DNA from: Megaleporinus macrocephalus
Lineage: Eukaryota; Chordata; Actinopteri; Characiformes; Anostomidae
DNA length: 64,000 nt
Assembly: GCA_021613375.1 (NCBI GenBank)
Contig: CM038716.1
Location: forward strand, 16,212,024-16,276,023
Reading direction: 5' to 3'
Numbering within the stretch: the first letter of the stretch is position 1; each line of letters starts with the position of its first letter. This document shows, in pieces, positions 25,401-36,690 of the stretch. The position numbers and the translations under genes were made by a program. Under the pieces are notes generated by a model. The model saw only the letters and a program-made list of their open reading frames with translations. It was not told the origin of the DNA and did no database searches.

Positions 25401-27262
25401 ATTGCTGCCACTGTTTCTTAATTCCCACAGTTAAGATCCGTTGGTCAGACGACCATTAATACTCACAGCCAGTGATGTTAATATAAGCTCCAGATAAGTG
25501 ATATAGAAGTGAAAAGTGAAAATGATAGAAAAATGGAAATTAACAAAAATTGAGATGCATGTTGTTCTTTGGACAGCGATGATGTATTGTTTTACGAAAT
25601 TGGCCCTATACATGCAAAACATGGCTGATTTCACTGTCAGTTCCTAATTGATTAGAGATTAATCAAACATTTTAGACTTTTAGCTCAGCTTGTAAAGCCT
25701 GAACTAAGCCTGGCTATGCCGCCTATGTCACAAATGAAAAATTCAAGATTGGATTAAACATAATTAAATTATAGTATTAGTCCACAGAGATCATTAGGCC
25801 TTCTCAGAAAGCCCCAAGGTTTTGACATTGGGTTTACCATTGGGATGATTGTGTAAAGTTGTTCTGGATCAGTATTTCTAGGGCACTTCTCGAATGTGTG
25901 TGCTGGCACTAGCAAATGATTTATCCACTTTACAGTATCATAAACATACAAGCTTCTGTATAATAAACAGTAAATCAGCACATGTTTCTATCATGTGGTA
26001 TAATATTTAGATTATGTGGCATAACTGACATGAGACCATCCACCAGATGAAGCCTCTCCTGGTTCGTTTTCCACACTGGCATTATTATGCGAGTGGGAAA
26101 AGTTCATTGCGGTTCCAAAGAAATCAGCTGCATGTACACAGATTTGTTGGCTGCTGCTGTCAAATATTTGAAAAGATGTCAAGAAAATCTGCATAGGAGC
26201 TCCAGAGTGTACTTTTTGTTTACGGTTTTTATCTTCCCCAGGCTGATTTGTTTATCCAGAGACGGTGCCGCTCATGTCCGCCTCAGCGCGACAGCTTGAC
26301 ATCTCTCTGGCATCCTGTGTGAAGGCAATTCCACCATTACTTGAAACAGACTATTAATGCCTAGTTTTCCACCCACTTTGAATAAAGTGTTATTTCCACA
26401 AACCATGCAGATTATAGAGCCGTGAACATTTTCTATGACACAGTTATGCAATCAGGTGGTTTCATTCCACATCAAAATGGCACAGCACTGGCAGACACAG
26501 AGCACGGAGTTCTTTCAAACTCATTTTATTCATCCAAAATATGTCATTTACTGAAGGCTGCGTCAAGTCGAATCTCATGTGGTAGCCTACCTGTTTGAGG
26601 ATGTGACATTTATTTTTCACCACTACAGAGAATATTCTCACAGCATTACCCCAGCCTGTTTCAGTGGGCCTGCTTGGGCTTTCTGAATATTTGGAGGACT
26701 AACCATGTAGCATCTAGCCTGCCTACATTATTAAAGGTACCATTTATTCAGTATTTTAAATTGTTCTCTGATGTCAACAAGATATATGATTTTGGTTGGG
26801 GTGAAAAATAAGAGTTCACATGTTCATTTACAGCCCTATTATTTTATGAACCTCTATGAATTAAACAAGCCGTTTTCCCATTTTTGGTGGGCTCATGAGA
26901 TTTGAGGAATTTTGCTCTGATTTGCTGGTTTACAGTGAGATACTGAAATAGACAACATACTGAAATAGACGCAGACAGGACAATTAAACATGTAATAAGC
27001 TATGGAACTTATTAATACTTACTTACTCGCTATGAAACTGTCAGTTTAAGATGATCACACAGCATGGCTGCTACTTAAAGGCTGCTTTTGGGGTTGTGAA
27101 ACACCTAAGAAACCCTGACCTTCTAATACAAACTGCTAATAAACCAAATAGCCTCACAGAAGTTGCACCTGTGCAAACTTATTTAGAAGAACGTTTTAAT
27201 CATTTGTTATAAGAGAGTATAAAAGAGGCCTCAAGTGACTGATACAGGTGTTAGGTGAGATG
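22405..27262. other. long single-copy non-coding stretch
   Basis: No gene, RNA or clear transposon is recognised in almost 5 kb. Positions 22530-22800 and 26050-26330 are less AT-rich and complex, with words such as GGCTAATTAAGAATCTG and CTGCTGTCAAATATTTGAAA. They are conserved-element candidates on appearance only. There is a small AGATCT-rich patch (AGATCTCTAGATCTAGATCT) near 23154-23173. Open frames are short and domain-free. Confidence 0.5.
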
Positions 27263-27915
27263 ATGGAGCAGCAGGAGCACAAAGGAAGAGTGAGAGTAAG
27301 AGGAGGCCTAACAGGCCAAAGAGGACGAGGAAGAGGAGGAGGAAGGCAATCTTTCAAATGAGATATGTGCAACCTTAGTAGACCATGTAATCTATCATGG
27401 CCTAACCAAGACTGTACAGTAGCCTCGGTTATGCAGGCTTTTAGAGAAAAGAATAGGTAACCATTGATTAGTTCTACAGTAATTATGGTATAGCATAGTG
27501 CAACTTTTATGTAGCAATCTAGTAAAATACGGATCTTATAATGTGTGTATATACTTTTCACAGAATGTGGCAGACGCCAGAAATTTACAACTGAACAAGA
27601 GACCACCATAGTGAACATGGTTTTGGAAAACAATGCCATTATATTGAGGGAAATCAGGGGCAGAGCACAAAGTGTTTGAACTGGATGCCAGTGCTGTTCC
27701 CTATGAATATATATTCATTGACGAGGCAGGCTTCAACCTGCACAAGATCAGGGAGAAACATCAACCGTGCCATTGTCAATGTCTCTGAGCAGCATGGTGG
27801 AAACATCACAATGTGTGTTGCCAATGGTCAGCGTGGGCTCATACATCACCTCGCACAACTTGGTCCTTATAACACTCCTCATTTGCTATCATTTTTGTTA
27901 CCGCCTTGTATGTGA
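27263..27915 (+). pseudogene. IS630/Tc1-like transposase pseudogene
   Basis: Conceptual translation in pieces gives an arginine/glycine-rich N-terminus, then SNEICATLVDHVIYHGLT and, after a frameshift, TVASVMQAFREKNR (near 27420-27456), which looks like the helix-turn-helix DNA-binding region. A GT...AG interval (about 27457-27560) separates this from FTTEQETTIVNMVLENNAI (27580-27640). Then FELDASAVPYEYIFIDEAGF (27678-27735) carries the first catalytic aspartate of the DDE domain. GGNITMCVANGQRG and LGPYNT follow in another frame. Roughly 50 residues are missing between the two halves, several frameshifts are present, and the later catalytic residues are absent. The family is common in fish genomes. 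The copy is clearly dead. Confidence 0.8.
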
Positions 27916-28400
27916 ACTGATTTTCCTCGTCATGTTTTTACATGACGTTGTACTTACATAGGTCAAAATGACAGTTTTGCAACACATACATGCAATAACA
28001 ATGGCTTACTTTTGTGTTGCATATACACATAGTGCTGAAAATGCTAGGGGGGGGCTACAAGGCACCAAATAAATGTAAAGAACAGAAAGCCAACATATCT
28101 CTATGGACTTGTATGCATTTGAATCTGTACAGTGGCATGAAGTCAAAAACATACACAAACACTTCTAATAATAGTGCTTTAAATTTATCTTGCCAGTGTT
28201 TATTTGATGGTCTGTAAGAGAGAAGCATATAAATAGCTGTGTGTGTTGTTTTGGTGGAAGGAATCAGTTTTGCTAGAGATTTGTGGAGTTTTAACAAAGC
28301 AGTTAATAATTTTGAGTTTTTGTTTAGAGTTTTGAGAAACTGAGCCAAGTTTCTAGAAGTGCGTTTAAACTTTTGGGAAAAAAACTGTAAACGCTGAGCG
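27916..28400 (+). repeat. probable 3' non-coding part of the transposase element
   Basis: Directly follows the transposase pseudogene. It has a G-run (GGGGGGG near 28050), a TATAAATAGC word near 28229 and a run of TTTTGAG/TTTAGAG words at 28310-28340. I associate this wording with the tail of the same element, but I could not locate terminal inverted repeats or a TA duplication, so the boundaries are guesses. Confidence 0.35.
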
Positions 28401-28759
28401 AACGGCTTTGTCCAGAATCATGAAAAATGGTGCTGTAGTTACACTCTGGCGCCTGTACAACCTGTAGCATTTAAGGTGTAACAGAGCTTTTGATAATGCT
28501 GGTGAACAGGAAGCCAATTACAGCCTTGTTTAAACACCTTCAATCAAATCAATGATACCTACACTGTTCAGCGTCTTGGAAAGGGTATGAAAAGTGCTGT
28601 CGTCACTTTCACAATCTGGAATGATACAATTCTCCATGTGGTCCCCCATTTAATAGCTTTTACTCTGTTGCTGTATGTAAATTTTGGGGGATTGGTCTAA
28701 ACTAACTAGCTAACTAACAGCCTAAATAATAGCTATCCTAAATAATAGCTAGTTAGCAG

Positions 28760-28930
28760 ATAGAACCATGAATCCTCAAAGAACAATTTGCAGGCTTAAA
28801 TTGTTCTTTGCATAATGAAATATTTCTTTAGATTGATGGAGAATGTGTTCTATACAGTTCTATACAGAACCTTTTTGAACTGGTTCCACATAGCACCAAA
28901 AAGAGTTCTACTATTGTTCAATGTCTAAAT
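28760..28930 (+). repeat. hairpin-bearing teleost GGTTCT repeat
   Basis: CAAAGAACAATTT (28777-28789) and its exact reverse complement AAATTGTTCTTTG (28798-28810) form a 13-bp stem with an 8-base loop. Downstream words TATACAGAACCTTTTTGAAC, GGTTCCACATAGCACCAAAA and AGAGTTCTACTATTGTTC match the wording of a common fish repeat built on AGAACC and GCACCAAAAAGGGTTCT. Non-coding, family name unknown. Confidence 0.6.
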
Positions 28931-29669
28931 CAGAACCAGATACCACAACTATGATGTGACAGAAGCTTTGAAACTATGTGTTTATTCTTCAGAGTAGCAT
29001 GTTTTTGTTTCTCCTCTTTTACAGAGAGAGAGAGAATTTGTTTGACGTGAGAAGTGCAACACGTGCAGTAGCTGTGACGCCACCACTAAGATCCGCTTGC
29101 ACAGTTTGACACTTTCCATATGCTGCCTGCCCGCTACATTTGAGCAGAACCGATAGCCAGAGCTAAAGGATTTCTCAGCATTAAGGCACTCGGGCACATG
29201 CTGTCATAAGTAATGAGCTTTGGTGAGAAGCAAAGACTCATTTTTAGTTTCATCAGCCCTGTGGACGGAAAGCTTGTGCAGAGGAAGGAGAGCGAGGAGT
29301 CCAACAAGCAAGGCACAAGACAGACTGCTTGCAAATCATTGTTACTATACATTACTAGCTATTACTTGTTACTAGTTACTTAACCCTTGGTAGGCATTAT
29401 TAGCCCTTACTAATTGTTACTAGACATTATTAGATGTAACTAACAAACACCAGCTTATAGTCTAGCCTAGTCTAGTTTCAGCTATTAAGGTTTATTAATA
29501 ACCAGCAGAAATGTGGTTTGTATAAATATAAACATCAATTTAAAGAAAGAAAAACATGAAACCATAATAATATATTTGTGTCTTATAACAAAACTAACAA
29601 AAATAATCTTTATAGAGCAATTTTCATACCAATGGCAGCTCCAAGTGTTCTTATCAAACACCAAGTTTA
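28931..29669. other. single-copy DNA with a degenerate TTACTA-rich patch
   Basis: No gene is recognised. The stretch 29340-29450 is rich in TTACTAG and ATTACT words and looks like a degenerate simple repeat. The remainder is AT-rich non-coding sequence. Confidence 0.45.
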
Positions 29670-30100
29670 AGAAACATATTTCAAATGTTTTTAAAAGTGT
29701 GCACCGAGGTTGAGTGTCTAATGAAACCTGTAACTGAATCCCACAGACAGACATCCTGTGATGTAAGCTGGTGCAGAAGCAGAACTTTAAAATTCAACCT
29801 AAAAGATACACGTAGCCAGTGTAGTTAATTTAGAAAGAAAGTGATATATTTTTTCTTTCTTTGCTTTTGTTAGGATCAGAACATTGTGTTCAAGTTGTAG
29901 AGGAAAGATTATTTTCTGAGGAGCTCCAGTATGAAGAACATTACAGTAATCAACTCTGCTTGTAACAGACGCATGAACAAGCTTCACCGTTGCTCTGGGA
30001 TATAAAAAACTGAACTTGGTGATTTTTCTCAAATGACAAACAGCCATTTCTGTACTTTCTTTTAGAGCTCCGAGAGTACGATCACACCCATATTTCATAC
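29670..30100 (-). pseudogene. LINE reverse-transcriptase C-terminal remnant
   Basis: On the minus strand, residues VKLVHASVTSRVDYCNVL followed by a PQKI...LQLEHN-type stretch match the conserved region after the RT catalytic domain of L2/Rex-like LINEs. In those families the consensus reads like a LVHAFVTSRLDYCN block followed by LQ.VQN. Further on, in another frame, LNFKVLLL fits the next conserved segment, and SVHTFKN resembles the end of the ORF. The catalytic YxDD region is not present. Frameshifts and missing segments mark it as a dead 5'-truncated copy. Its boundaries are approximate. Confidence 0.75.
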
Positions 30101-30328
30101 TTCAGGTTTGGTGTTCAAAGGTAAAGAGCCTAGCTTCTCATAAAGCAGCTTTCTCTGGATTTTATAACCGAGGATCCCTATTTCAGTTCTGCCATGATTT
30201 AGTTTTAGAAAGTTTTGTTCAATGAAAACAGCTCACACACAGTTGGTAGGTCTGTCAACAGAGTTGTGATTATCAGAAGGATAGAAAATGTATAATTACT
30301 TGTCATATGTAGCTATAAAATTTGATAT

Positions 30329-30829
30329 TGTCAGACTGGCTCAAGGAAAGAGGGCAGATGAGCGCGGAGTAAAATATTAAAGTCTTTAATGTCAAAAAGG
30401 GCAAGGCATAAGACGTGGTCAAAAAACAAGCAATGGTCGAAAACACCAGACGAGCATAAACCATGAACAGAATCAGCAGGCAAAAGGGTAAACCAGGGGA
30501 CAAGCAAGAGGTCATAACCAAGAAAACAGCAAACTTACTGGAAGGGCTAGGCGGAAATCGAGGACAAAGAGAAACGGAAAAAGAGGTAAAAAACCAGATA
30601 AATAGACAACACGTTGTAAGGCTTCAGATAAACTTCGGCAATACTCAGCCCCGAGGTATTGCCTGAACCAGTTTATATAGACGATAGGCCAGCTGACCGT
30701 AATCAAAACTCGGGTGAGGCGGATCTCGGATAGTCAGCTGACTGAGACTCCGCTGTCATGTGACTAGGAGATACCGGCTGAGAGTTGTGGTCCCGAGACG
30801 CGTTCGTAGCAACTTAGCGGGGCGTGACA
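30329..30829 (-). mobile_element. solo LTR, 501 bp, with 5-bp target duplication
   Basis: Read on the minus strand it starts TGTCACGCCCCGC and ends GCCAGTCTGACA, that is TG...CA with a short TGTCA/TGACA inverted end. A perfect 5-bp duplication GATAT lies at 30324-30328 and 30830-30834. Internally the minus strand has a TATA box (CTATATAAAC, about 30672-30681) and an ATTAAA poly(A) signal near 30380, in the order expected of an LTR. No second LTR, primer-binding site or gag/pol is adjacent, so it is a solo LTR left by recombination. The 5-bp duplication and TGTCA start suggest a Ty3/Gypsy-type or related family. No coding content. Confidence 0.92.
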
Positions 30830-30835
30830 GATATA

Positions 30836-30967
30836 CACTACCAGTTAAAGGTTTTAGATCACTACCAGTCGAAACTTTTAGTACACTACCAGTCAAAAGT
30901 TTTAAAACACTACGAGTCAAAGATTTAAGAACACTACCAGTCGAAACTTTTAGTACACTACCAGTCT
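30836..30967 (-). repeat. inverted left end of the 24-bp minisatellite
   Basis: About five units read as ACTACCAGTC-AAA-CTTTTAG, the reverse complement of the unit that fills the rest of the array. They are more diverged than the main array and meet it head to head at about 30968, where CCAGTCTAGTGTG marks the switch. The solo LTR inserted directly beside this end. Confidence 0.9.
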
Positions 30968-33900
30968 AGTGTGTCTAAGATGTTTGACTAGTAGTGATCT
31001 AAAACGTTTGACTGGTAGTGTTTTAAAACGTTTGACTGGAAGTGATCTAAAACGTTTGACTGGTAGTGTTTCTAAAACGTTTGACTGGTAGTGACCTAAA
31101 ACGTTTGGCTGGTAGTGTATTAAAAAGTTTGGCTGGTAGTGTACTAAAATGTTTGACTGGTAGTGTACTAAAACGTTTGACTGGTAGTGTATCTAAAACA
31201 TTTGACTGGTAGTGTATCTAAAACGTTTGACTGGTAGTGATCTAAAACGTCTGACTGGTAGTGTATCTAAAACGTTTGACTGGTAGTGTATCTAAAACGT
31301 TTGACTGGTAGTGATCTAAAACGTCTGACTGGTAGTGTATCTAAAACGTTTGACTGGTAGTGTATCTAAAACGTTTGACTGGTAGTGTACTAAAACGTTT
31401 GACTGGTAGTGTACTAAAACGTTTGACTGGTAGTGTATCTAAAACGTTTGGCTGGTAGTGTACTAAAACGTTTGGCTGGTAGTGTACTAAAACATTTGAC
31501 TGGTAGTGTATCTAAAACGTTTGACTGGTAGTGATCTAAAACGTCTGACTGGTAGTGTATCTAAAACGTTTGGCTGGTAGTGTATCTAAAACGTTTGACT
31601 GGTCGTGATGTAAAACGTCTGACTGGTAGTGTATCTAAAAACGTTTGACTGGTAGTGTATCTAAAACGTTTGACTGGTAGTGTACTAAAACGTTTGTCTG
31701 GTAGTGTATCTAAAACGTTTGGCTGGTAGTGTACTAAAACGTTTGGCTGGTAGTGTACTAAAACGTTTGACTGGTAGTGTACTAAAACGTTTGGCTGGTA
31801 GAGTACTAAAACGTTTGGCTGGTAGTGTACTAAAACGTTTGACTGGTAGTGTACTAAAACGTTTGGCTGGTAGAGTACTAAAACGTTTGACTGGTAGTGA
31901 TCTAAAACGTTTGACTGGTAGTGTATCTAAAACGTTTGACTGGTAGTGTATCTAAAACGTTTGACTGGTAGTGTACTAAAACGTTTGACTGGTAGTGATC
32001 TAAAACGTTTGGCTGGTAGTGATCTAAAACGTTTGACTGGTATTGATCTAAAACGTTTGGCTGGTAATGTATCTAAAACGTTTGGCTGGTAGTGATCTAA
32101 AACGTTTGGCTGGTAGTGTACTAAAACGTTTGGCTGGTAGTGTACTAAAATGTTTGACTGGTATTAATCTAAAACGTTTGAGTGGTAGTGATCTAAAACG
32201 TTTGACTGGTAGTGATTTAAAACGTTTGACTGGTAGTGTACTAAAACGTTTGACTGGTATTGATCTAAAACGTTTGACTGGTAGTGATTTAAAACGTTTG
32301 ACTGGTAGTGTACTAAAACGTTTGACTGGTATTGATCTAAAACGTTTGGCTGGTAGTGAGTTAAAACGTTTGGCTGGTAGTGTATCTAAAACGTTTGACT
32401 GGTAGTGTACTAAAGCGTTTGACTGGTAGTGTACTAAAACGTTTGGCTGGTAGTGTACTAAAACGTTTGGCTGGTAGAGTACTAAAACGTTTGACTGGTA
32501 GTGTACTAAAATGTCTGACTGGTAGTGATCTAAAACGTTTGACTGGTAGTGATCTAAAACGTTTGACTGGTAGTGTATCTAAAACGTTTGACTGGTAGTG
32601 TACTAAAACGTTTGACTGGTAGTGTATCTAAAACGTTTGGCTGGTAGTGTATCTAAAACGTTTGGCTGGTAGTGATCTAAAACGTTTGGATGGTAGTGAT
32701 TTAAAACGTTTGACTGGTAGTGTACTAAAATGTTTGACTGGTATTAATCTAAAACGTTTGACTGGTAGTGATCTAAAACGTTTGACTGGTAGTGATTTAA
32801 AACGTTTGACTGGTAGTGTACTAAAACGTTTGACTGGTAGTGTACTAAAACGTTTGGCTGGTAGAGTACTAAAACGTTTGACTGGTAGTGTACTAAAACG
32901 TCTGACTGGTAGTGATCTAAAACGTTTGACTGGTAGTGTATCTAAAACGTTTGACTGGTAGTGTATCTAAAACGTTTGACTGGTAGTGTACTAAAACGTT
33001 TGACTGGTAGTGATCTAAAACGTTTGACTGGTAGTGATCTAAAACGTTTGACTGGTAGTGATTTAAAACGTTTGACTGGTAGTGTACTAAAACGTTTGAC
33101 TGGTATTGATCTAAAATGTTTGACTGGTAGTGATTTAAAACGTTTGACTGGTAGTGTACTAAAACGTTTGACTGGTATTGATCTAAAACGTTTGGCTGGT
33201 AGTGTATCTAAAACGTTTGGCTGGTAGTGATCTAAAACGTTTGGCTGGTAGTGTACTAAAACGTTTGGCTGGTAGTGTACTAAAATGTTTGACTGGTATT
33301 AATCTAAAACGTTTGAGTGGTAGTGATCTAAAACGTTTGACTGGTAGTGATTTAAAACGTTTGACTGGTAGTGTACTAAAATGTTTGACTGGTATTGATC
33401 TAAAACGTTTGACTGGTAGTGATTTAAAACGTTTGACTGGTAGTGTACTAAAACGTTTGACTGGTATTGATCTAAAACGTTTGGCTGGTAGTGATTTAAA
33501 ACGTTTGGCTGGTAGTGTATCTAAAACGTTTGACTGGTAGAGTACTAAAGCGTTTGACTGGTAGTGTACTAAAACATTTGGCTGGTAGTGTACTAAAACG
33601 TTTGGCTGGTAGAGTACTAAAACGTTTGGCTGGTAGAGTACTAAAACGTTTGACTGGTAGTGTACTAAAATGTCTGACTGGTAGTGATCTAAAACGTTTG
33701 ACTGGTAGTGATCTAAAACGTTTGACTGGTAGTGTATCTAAAACGTTTGACTGGTAGTGTACTAAAACGTTTGACTGGTAGTGATCTAAAATGTTTGGCT
33801 GGTAGTGATCTAAAACGTTTGACTGGTAGTGTATCTAAAACGTTTGGCTGGTAGTGTATCTAAAACGTTTGGCTGGTAGTGATCTAAAACGTTTGGATGG

Positions 33901-34582
33901 TAGTGTACTAAAACGTTTGGCTGGTAGTGTACTAAAATGTTTGACTGGTATTAATCTAAAACGTTTGACTGGTAGTGATCTAAAACGTTTGACTGGTAGT
34001 GATTTAAAACGTTTGACTGGTAGTGTACTAAAACGTTTGACTGGTATTGATCTAAAATGTTTGACTGGTAGTGATTTAAAACGTTTGACTGGTAGTGTAC
34101 TAAAACGTTTGACTGGTATTGATCTAAAACGTTTAGCTGGTAGTGATTTAAAACGTTTGGCTGGTCGTGTATCTAAAACGTTTGACTGGTAGTGTACTAA
34201 AACGTTTGACTGGTAGTGTACTAAAACGTTTGACTGGTAGTGTACTAAAACGTTTGGCTGGTAGTGTACTAAAACGTTTGGCTGGTAGTGTACTTAAACG
34301 TTTAACTGGTAGTGATCTAAAACTTTTGGCTGGTAGTGATCTAAAACGTTTGACTGGTATTGATCTAAAACTTTCGACTGGTAGTGTACTAAAACGTTTG
34401 ACTGGTATTGATCTAAAACTTTCGACTGGTAGTGTACTAAAATGTTTGACTGGTAGTGATCTAAAACGTTTGACTGGTATTGATCTAAAACTTTCGACTG
34501 GTAGTGTACTAAAACGTTTGACTGGTATTGATCTAAAGCTTTTGGCTGGTAGTGTATCTTAAACTTTCGACTGGTAGTGTAT
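30968..34582 (+). repeat. 24/25-bp minisatellite
   Basis: Roughly 150 tandem copies of ACTAAAACGTTTGACTGGTA followed by GTGT or GTGA. Unit starts vary between GTACTAAAA, GATCTAAAA and GATTTAAAA (24 bp) and GTATCTAAAA (25 bp), and GACTGG alternates with GGCTGG. The 24-bp units read LKRLTGSV or LKRLAGSD in frame, and each 25-bp unit shifts the frame to a stop. This creates many apparent short open frames with the same ends. A block at about 32067-32598 recurs at 33202-33757 (offset 1135) and partly at 33854-34192, showing higher-order structure. It is not a gene. Confidence 0.97.
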
Positions 34583-34599
34583 GTTTCCTTATGATGTAC

Positions 34600-34830
34600 A
34601 AAGAGAAAAGCATAAGCCCTATATCTAAACTTCGTGGGACTCCACAAGACAGGTCACATGATAGACCCAACCAGTGTTCCAGATGGTGGAGTGATCAAAA
34701 GTATCAAAAGTTGCACTGAGATCCAATAAGAATAGAAGGATTTTAAAACCTATGATTATATAACCATACAATCTGGAAGATTCTGGTGTTATTTAAATCT
34801 TCATAGTAGCCAGATTCTTTTTGTTTTCAA
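34600..34830. repeat. possible dispersed repeat fragment
   Basis: The words GTTCCAGATGGTGGAGTGAT, TATCAAAAGTTGCACTGAGA and TCCAATAAGAATAGAAGGAT recall a dispersed fish repeat whose consensus contains a CAGCACTGAGATCCAA-type stretch. Assignment is from memory and weak. No coding content. Confidence 0.35.
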
Positions 34831-36480
34831 CTTTTTTTTAGTACTGACAATAACAATGTCTATCAAACATAACATGTTCACTCCATCACACAAAAGAGAT
34901 ATAAAGGTTATTCTGGGCTTTTTTCAATATTCATAGAAAAGTGCTGTAATGTACTGTTAAGAACTGATGTTAGAAGGTCAGCCAGATTTGCATGAATTAT
35001 TCCACCCCGTCACATTCCCTTCCATCATAAGCTCAGTCTGGTGGGCTGGTACTCTCTCTCTGTAATTGGTACAGATAAAATGTAATTATCAAGGTTGGAA
35101 AATCAGATCTGTTTCTTTTAGTTAGCAGCAATACATAATTACAACAATAGGTCTCTGTCAGGTCTCTAATCCATTCAGACACAATCGCCACTGCTGTATG
35201 TGAGCAGAGCTGGTGTGCGGACATGCTGGTCAGCTGCAGGGCTTAATGTCCCTCGGTGTGTCTGATTGATGTCTTGGTTGGACAGATACAGCATGTAGAT
35301 GATCGTCAGGATTATAACTCACAGTCAGGAACTAGAAAACTTTGGTTGATTGCTTAGCTATTGCTAGGACATTGCATGGTGTACAGTGTGTTTACTGAGC
35401 AGTTGTTGTTAAAAAAGAATGGGATTCTGGGTGAGGAAGAAGGGATAAATGACGCATAGTGGAGCGATGGTCAGTATGCCTGTGGATTAGAGTTTGGGGA
35501 TCTACCCCAAGTGAGTACATGCTGTTTGGTGGCTGTAGGTTAAAGGAATCAATAAGGGTTGAGTGGGGGTGCAAATGGATTCTATGGGAGGAAGAGGAAT
35601 GGAGAAAAAAGACAAACAGACAAGTGAGCATCACAACAACACTGAATTTGTGCTCAGAGGTATGATCTGAAAATGTCAGGGTATCTGTCAGTCGAGCAGA
35701 AGTACAGTAGATAGACAAGCAATTTTCTATGGCTTTCATTTTTAATGGGAGAAAATTCTATTTATTGAAATTTGTATTTTATTAAAAAGAATATGAAGAG
35801 TTGGAACATTTCTGATATCCCGAAAACTGTGGGATGAGCTAACGGACAAAAAATGTGTACCAAGAAGAAAAAAATAGAATATAAATTTGATAACAAACAT
35901 ATTGCACTTAAGACAGTATAAGAAGAACTGATACAGAGTTCTTTACAACAGCTAAAGAAGACTTTGTGGGAATTTGTCACCTGAAATTCTATCCAGAGAT
36001 CTGAACGCATGAATTAACTTTAATTATATAATTAACTAGATTTAAGGAGCTTTTCTTAGGCGTACAATAAAGGCCTTTGGGAAGTATTTAAATTACATTT
36101 TCTTTGAATTTCCTAAATGTCCTTTAGAAGTTGCGAGTTATTACTTTCATTTTGCTAGACTCTTTCACTGTAATTATATGGTTGTAACACGTAGATCCTC
36201 TGGGATATATTTCCGTGTACTGAAATGAGAAGCATGCTGAACTCTAGCAGACTTACGAGCTCTCAGCTCGGTTACAGACGTCTCTGTTTTGGGCGGGGAT
36301 GGGGAGAAGTGCCAGAGTTTGAGGTAATGAAGCATAGAGAGGAAGATTAATAAAGAATCAGTGCGAGAGTCCATGTCACTCTTAATCCTGATTAAAACGT
36401 AAACTCTGTTTTGGCAACATCCTTTTACAGGCCAATAAACGAAACATATGTAAAAAGTGTGGCACAAGATTTTTTGTCTC
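34831..36480. other. single-copy non-coding DNA
   Basis: No gene or transposon recognised. A 115-codon open frame on the minus strand (35392-35739) has no recognisable domain. The region is AT-rich with scattered A/T runs. Confidence 0.5.
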
Positions 36481-36482
36481 TT

Positions 36483-36543
<61 letters not shown>

Positions 36544-36690
36544 GTCTTTCTCTCTCTTTGCCTCTTTCTCTCTCTATATATATGTATCTTTGTCTATCTC
36601 TTTGGTCTCACTTTCTTTGTCCCTCTCTTTCCCTCTCTCCTTCTCTCTCTCTCTCTCTTTACCCTTCTTGCTCTCTCTTTTAGTCTCTGG
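36481..36690. repeat. CT-rich imperfect microsatellite
   Basis: A (CT)n run of about 40 bases, followed by mixed TCTTT, TCTCTG and TATATATG interruptions and a second CT run near 36640-36657. The three overlapping forward open frames across it, rich in serine and leucine, come from the repeat. Confidence 0.95.

Noticed and set aside
27196..27639. 147-codon minus-strand open frame
   Set aside because: It is antisense to the IS630-like transposase pseudogene, whose plus-strand similarity is clear.
31704..34562. Series of LKRLTGSV-repeat open frames as a possible repeat protein
   Set aside because: All frames start and stop at 25-bp units of a non-coding minisatellite, many begin at GTG rather than ATG, and there is no flanking coding sequence.
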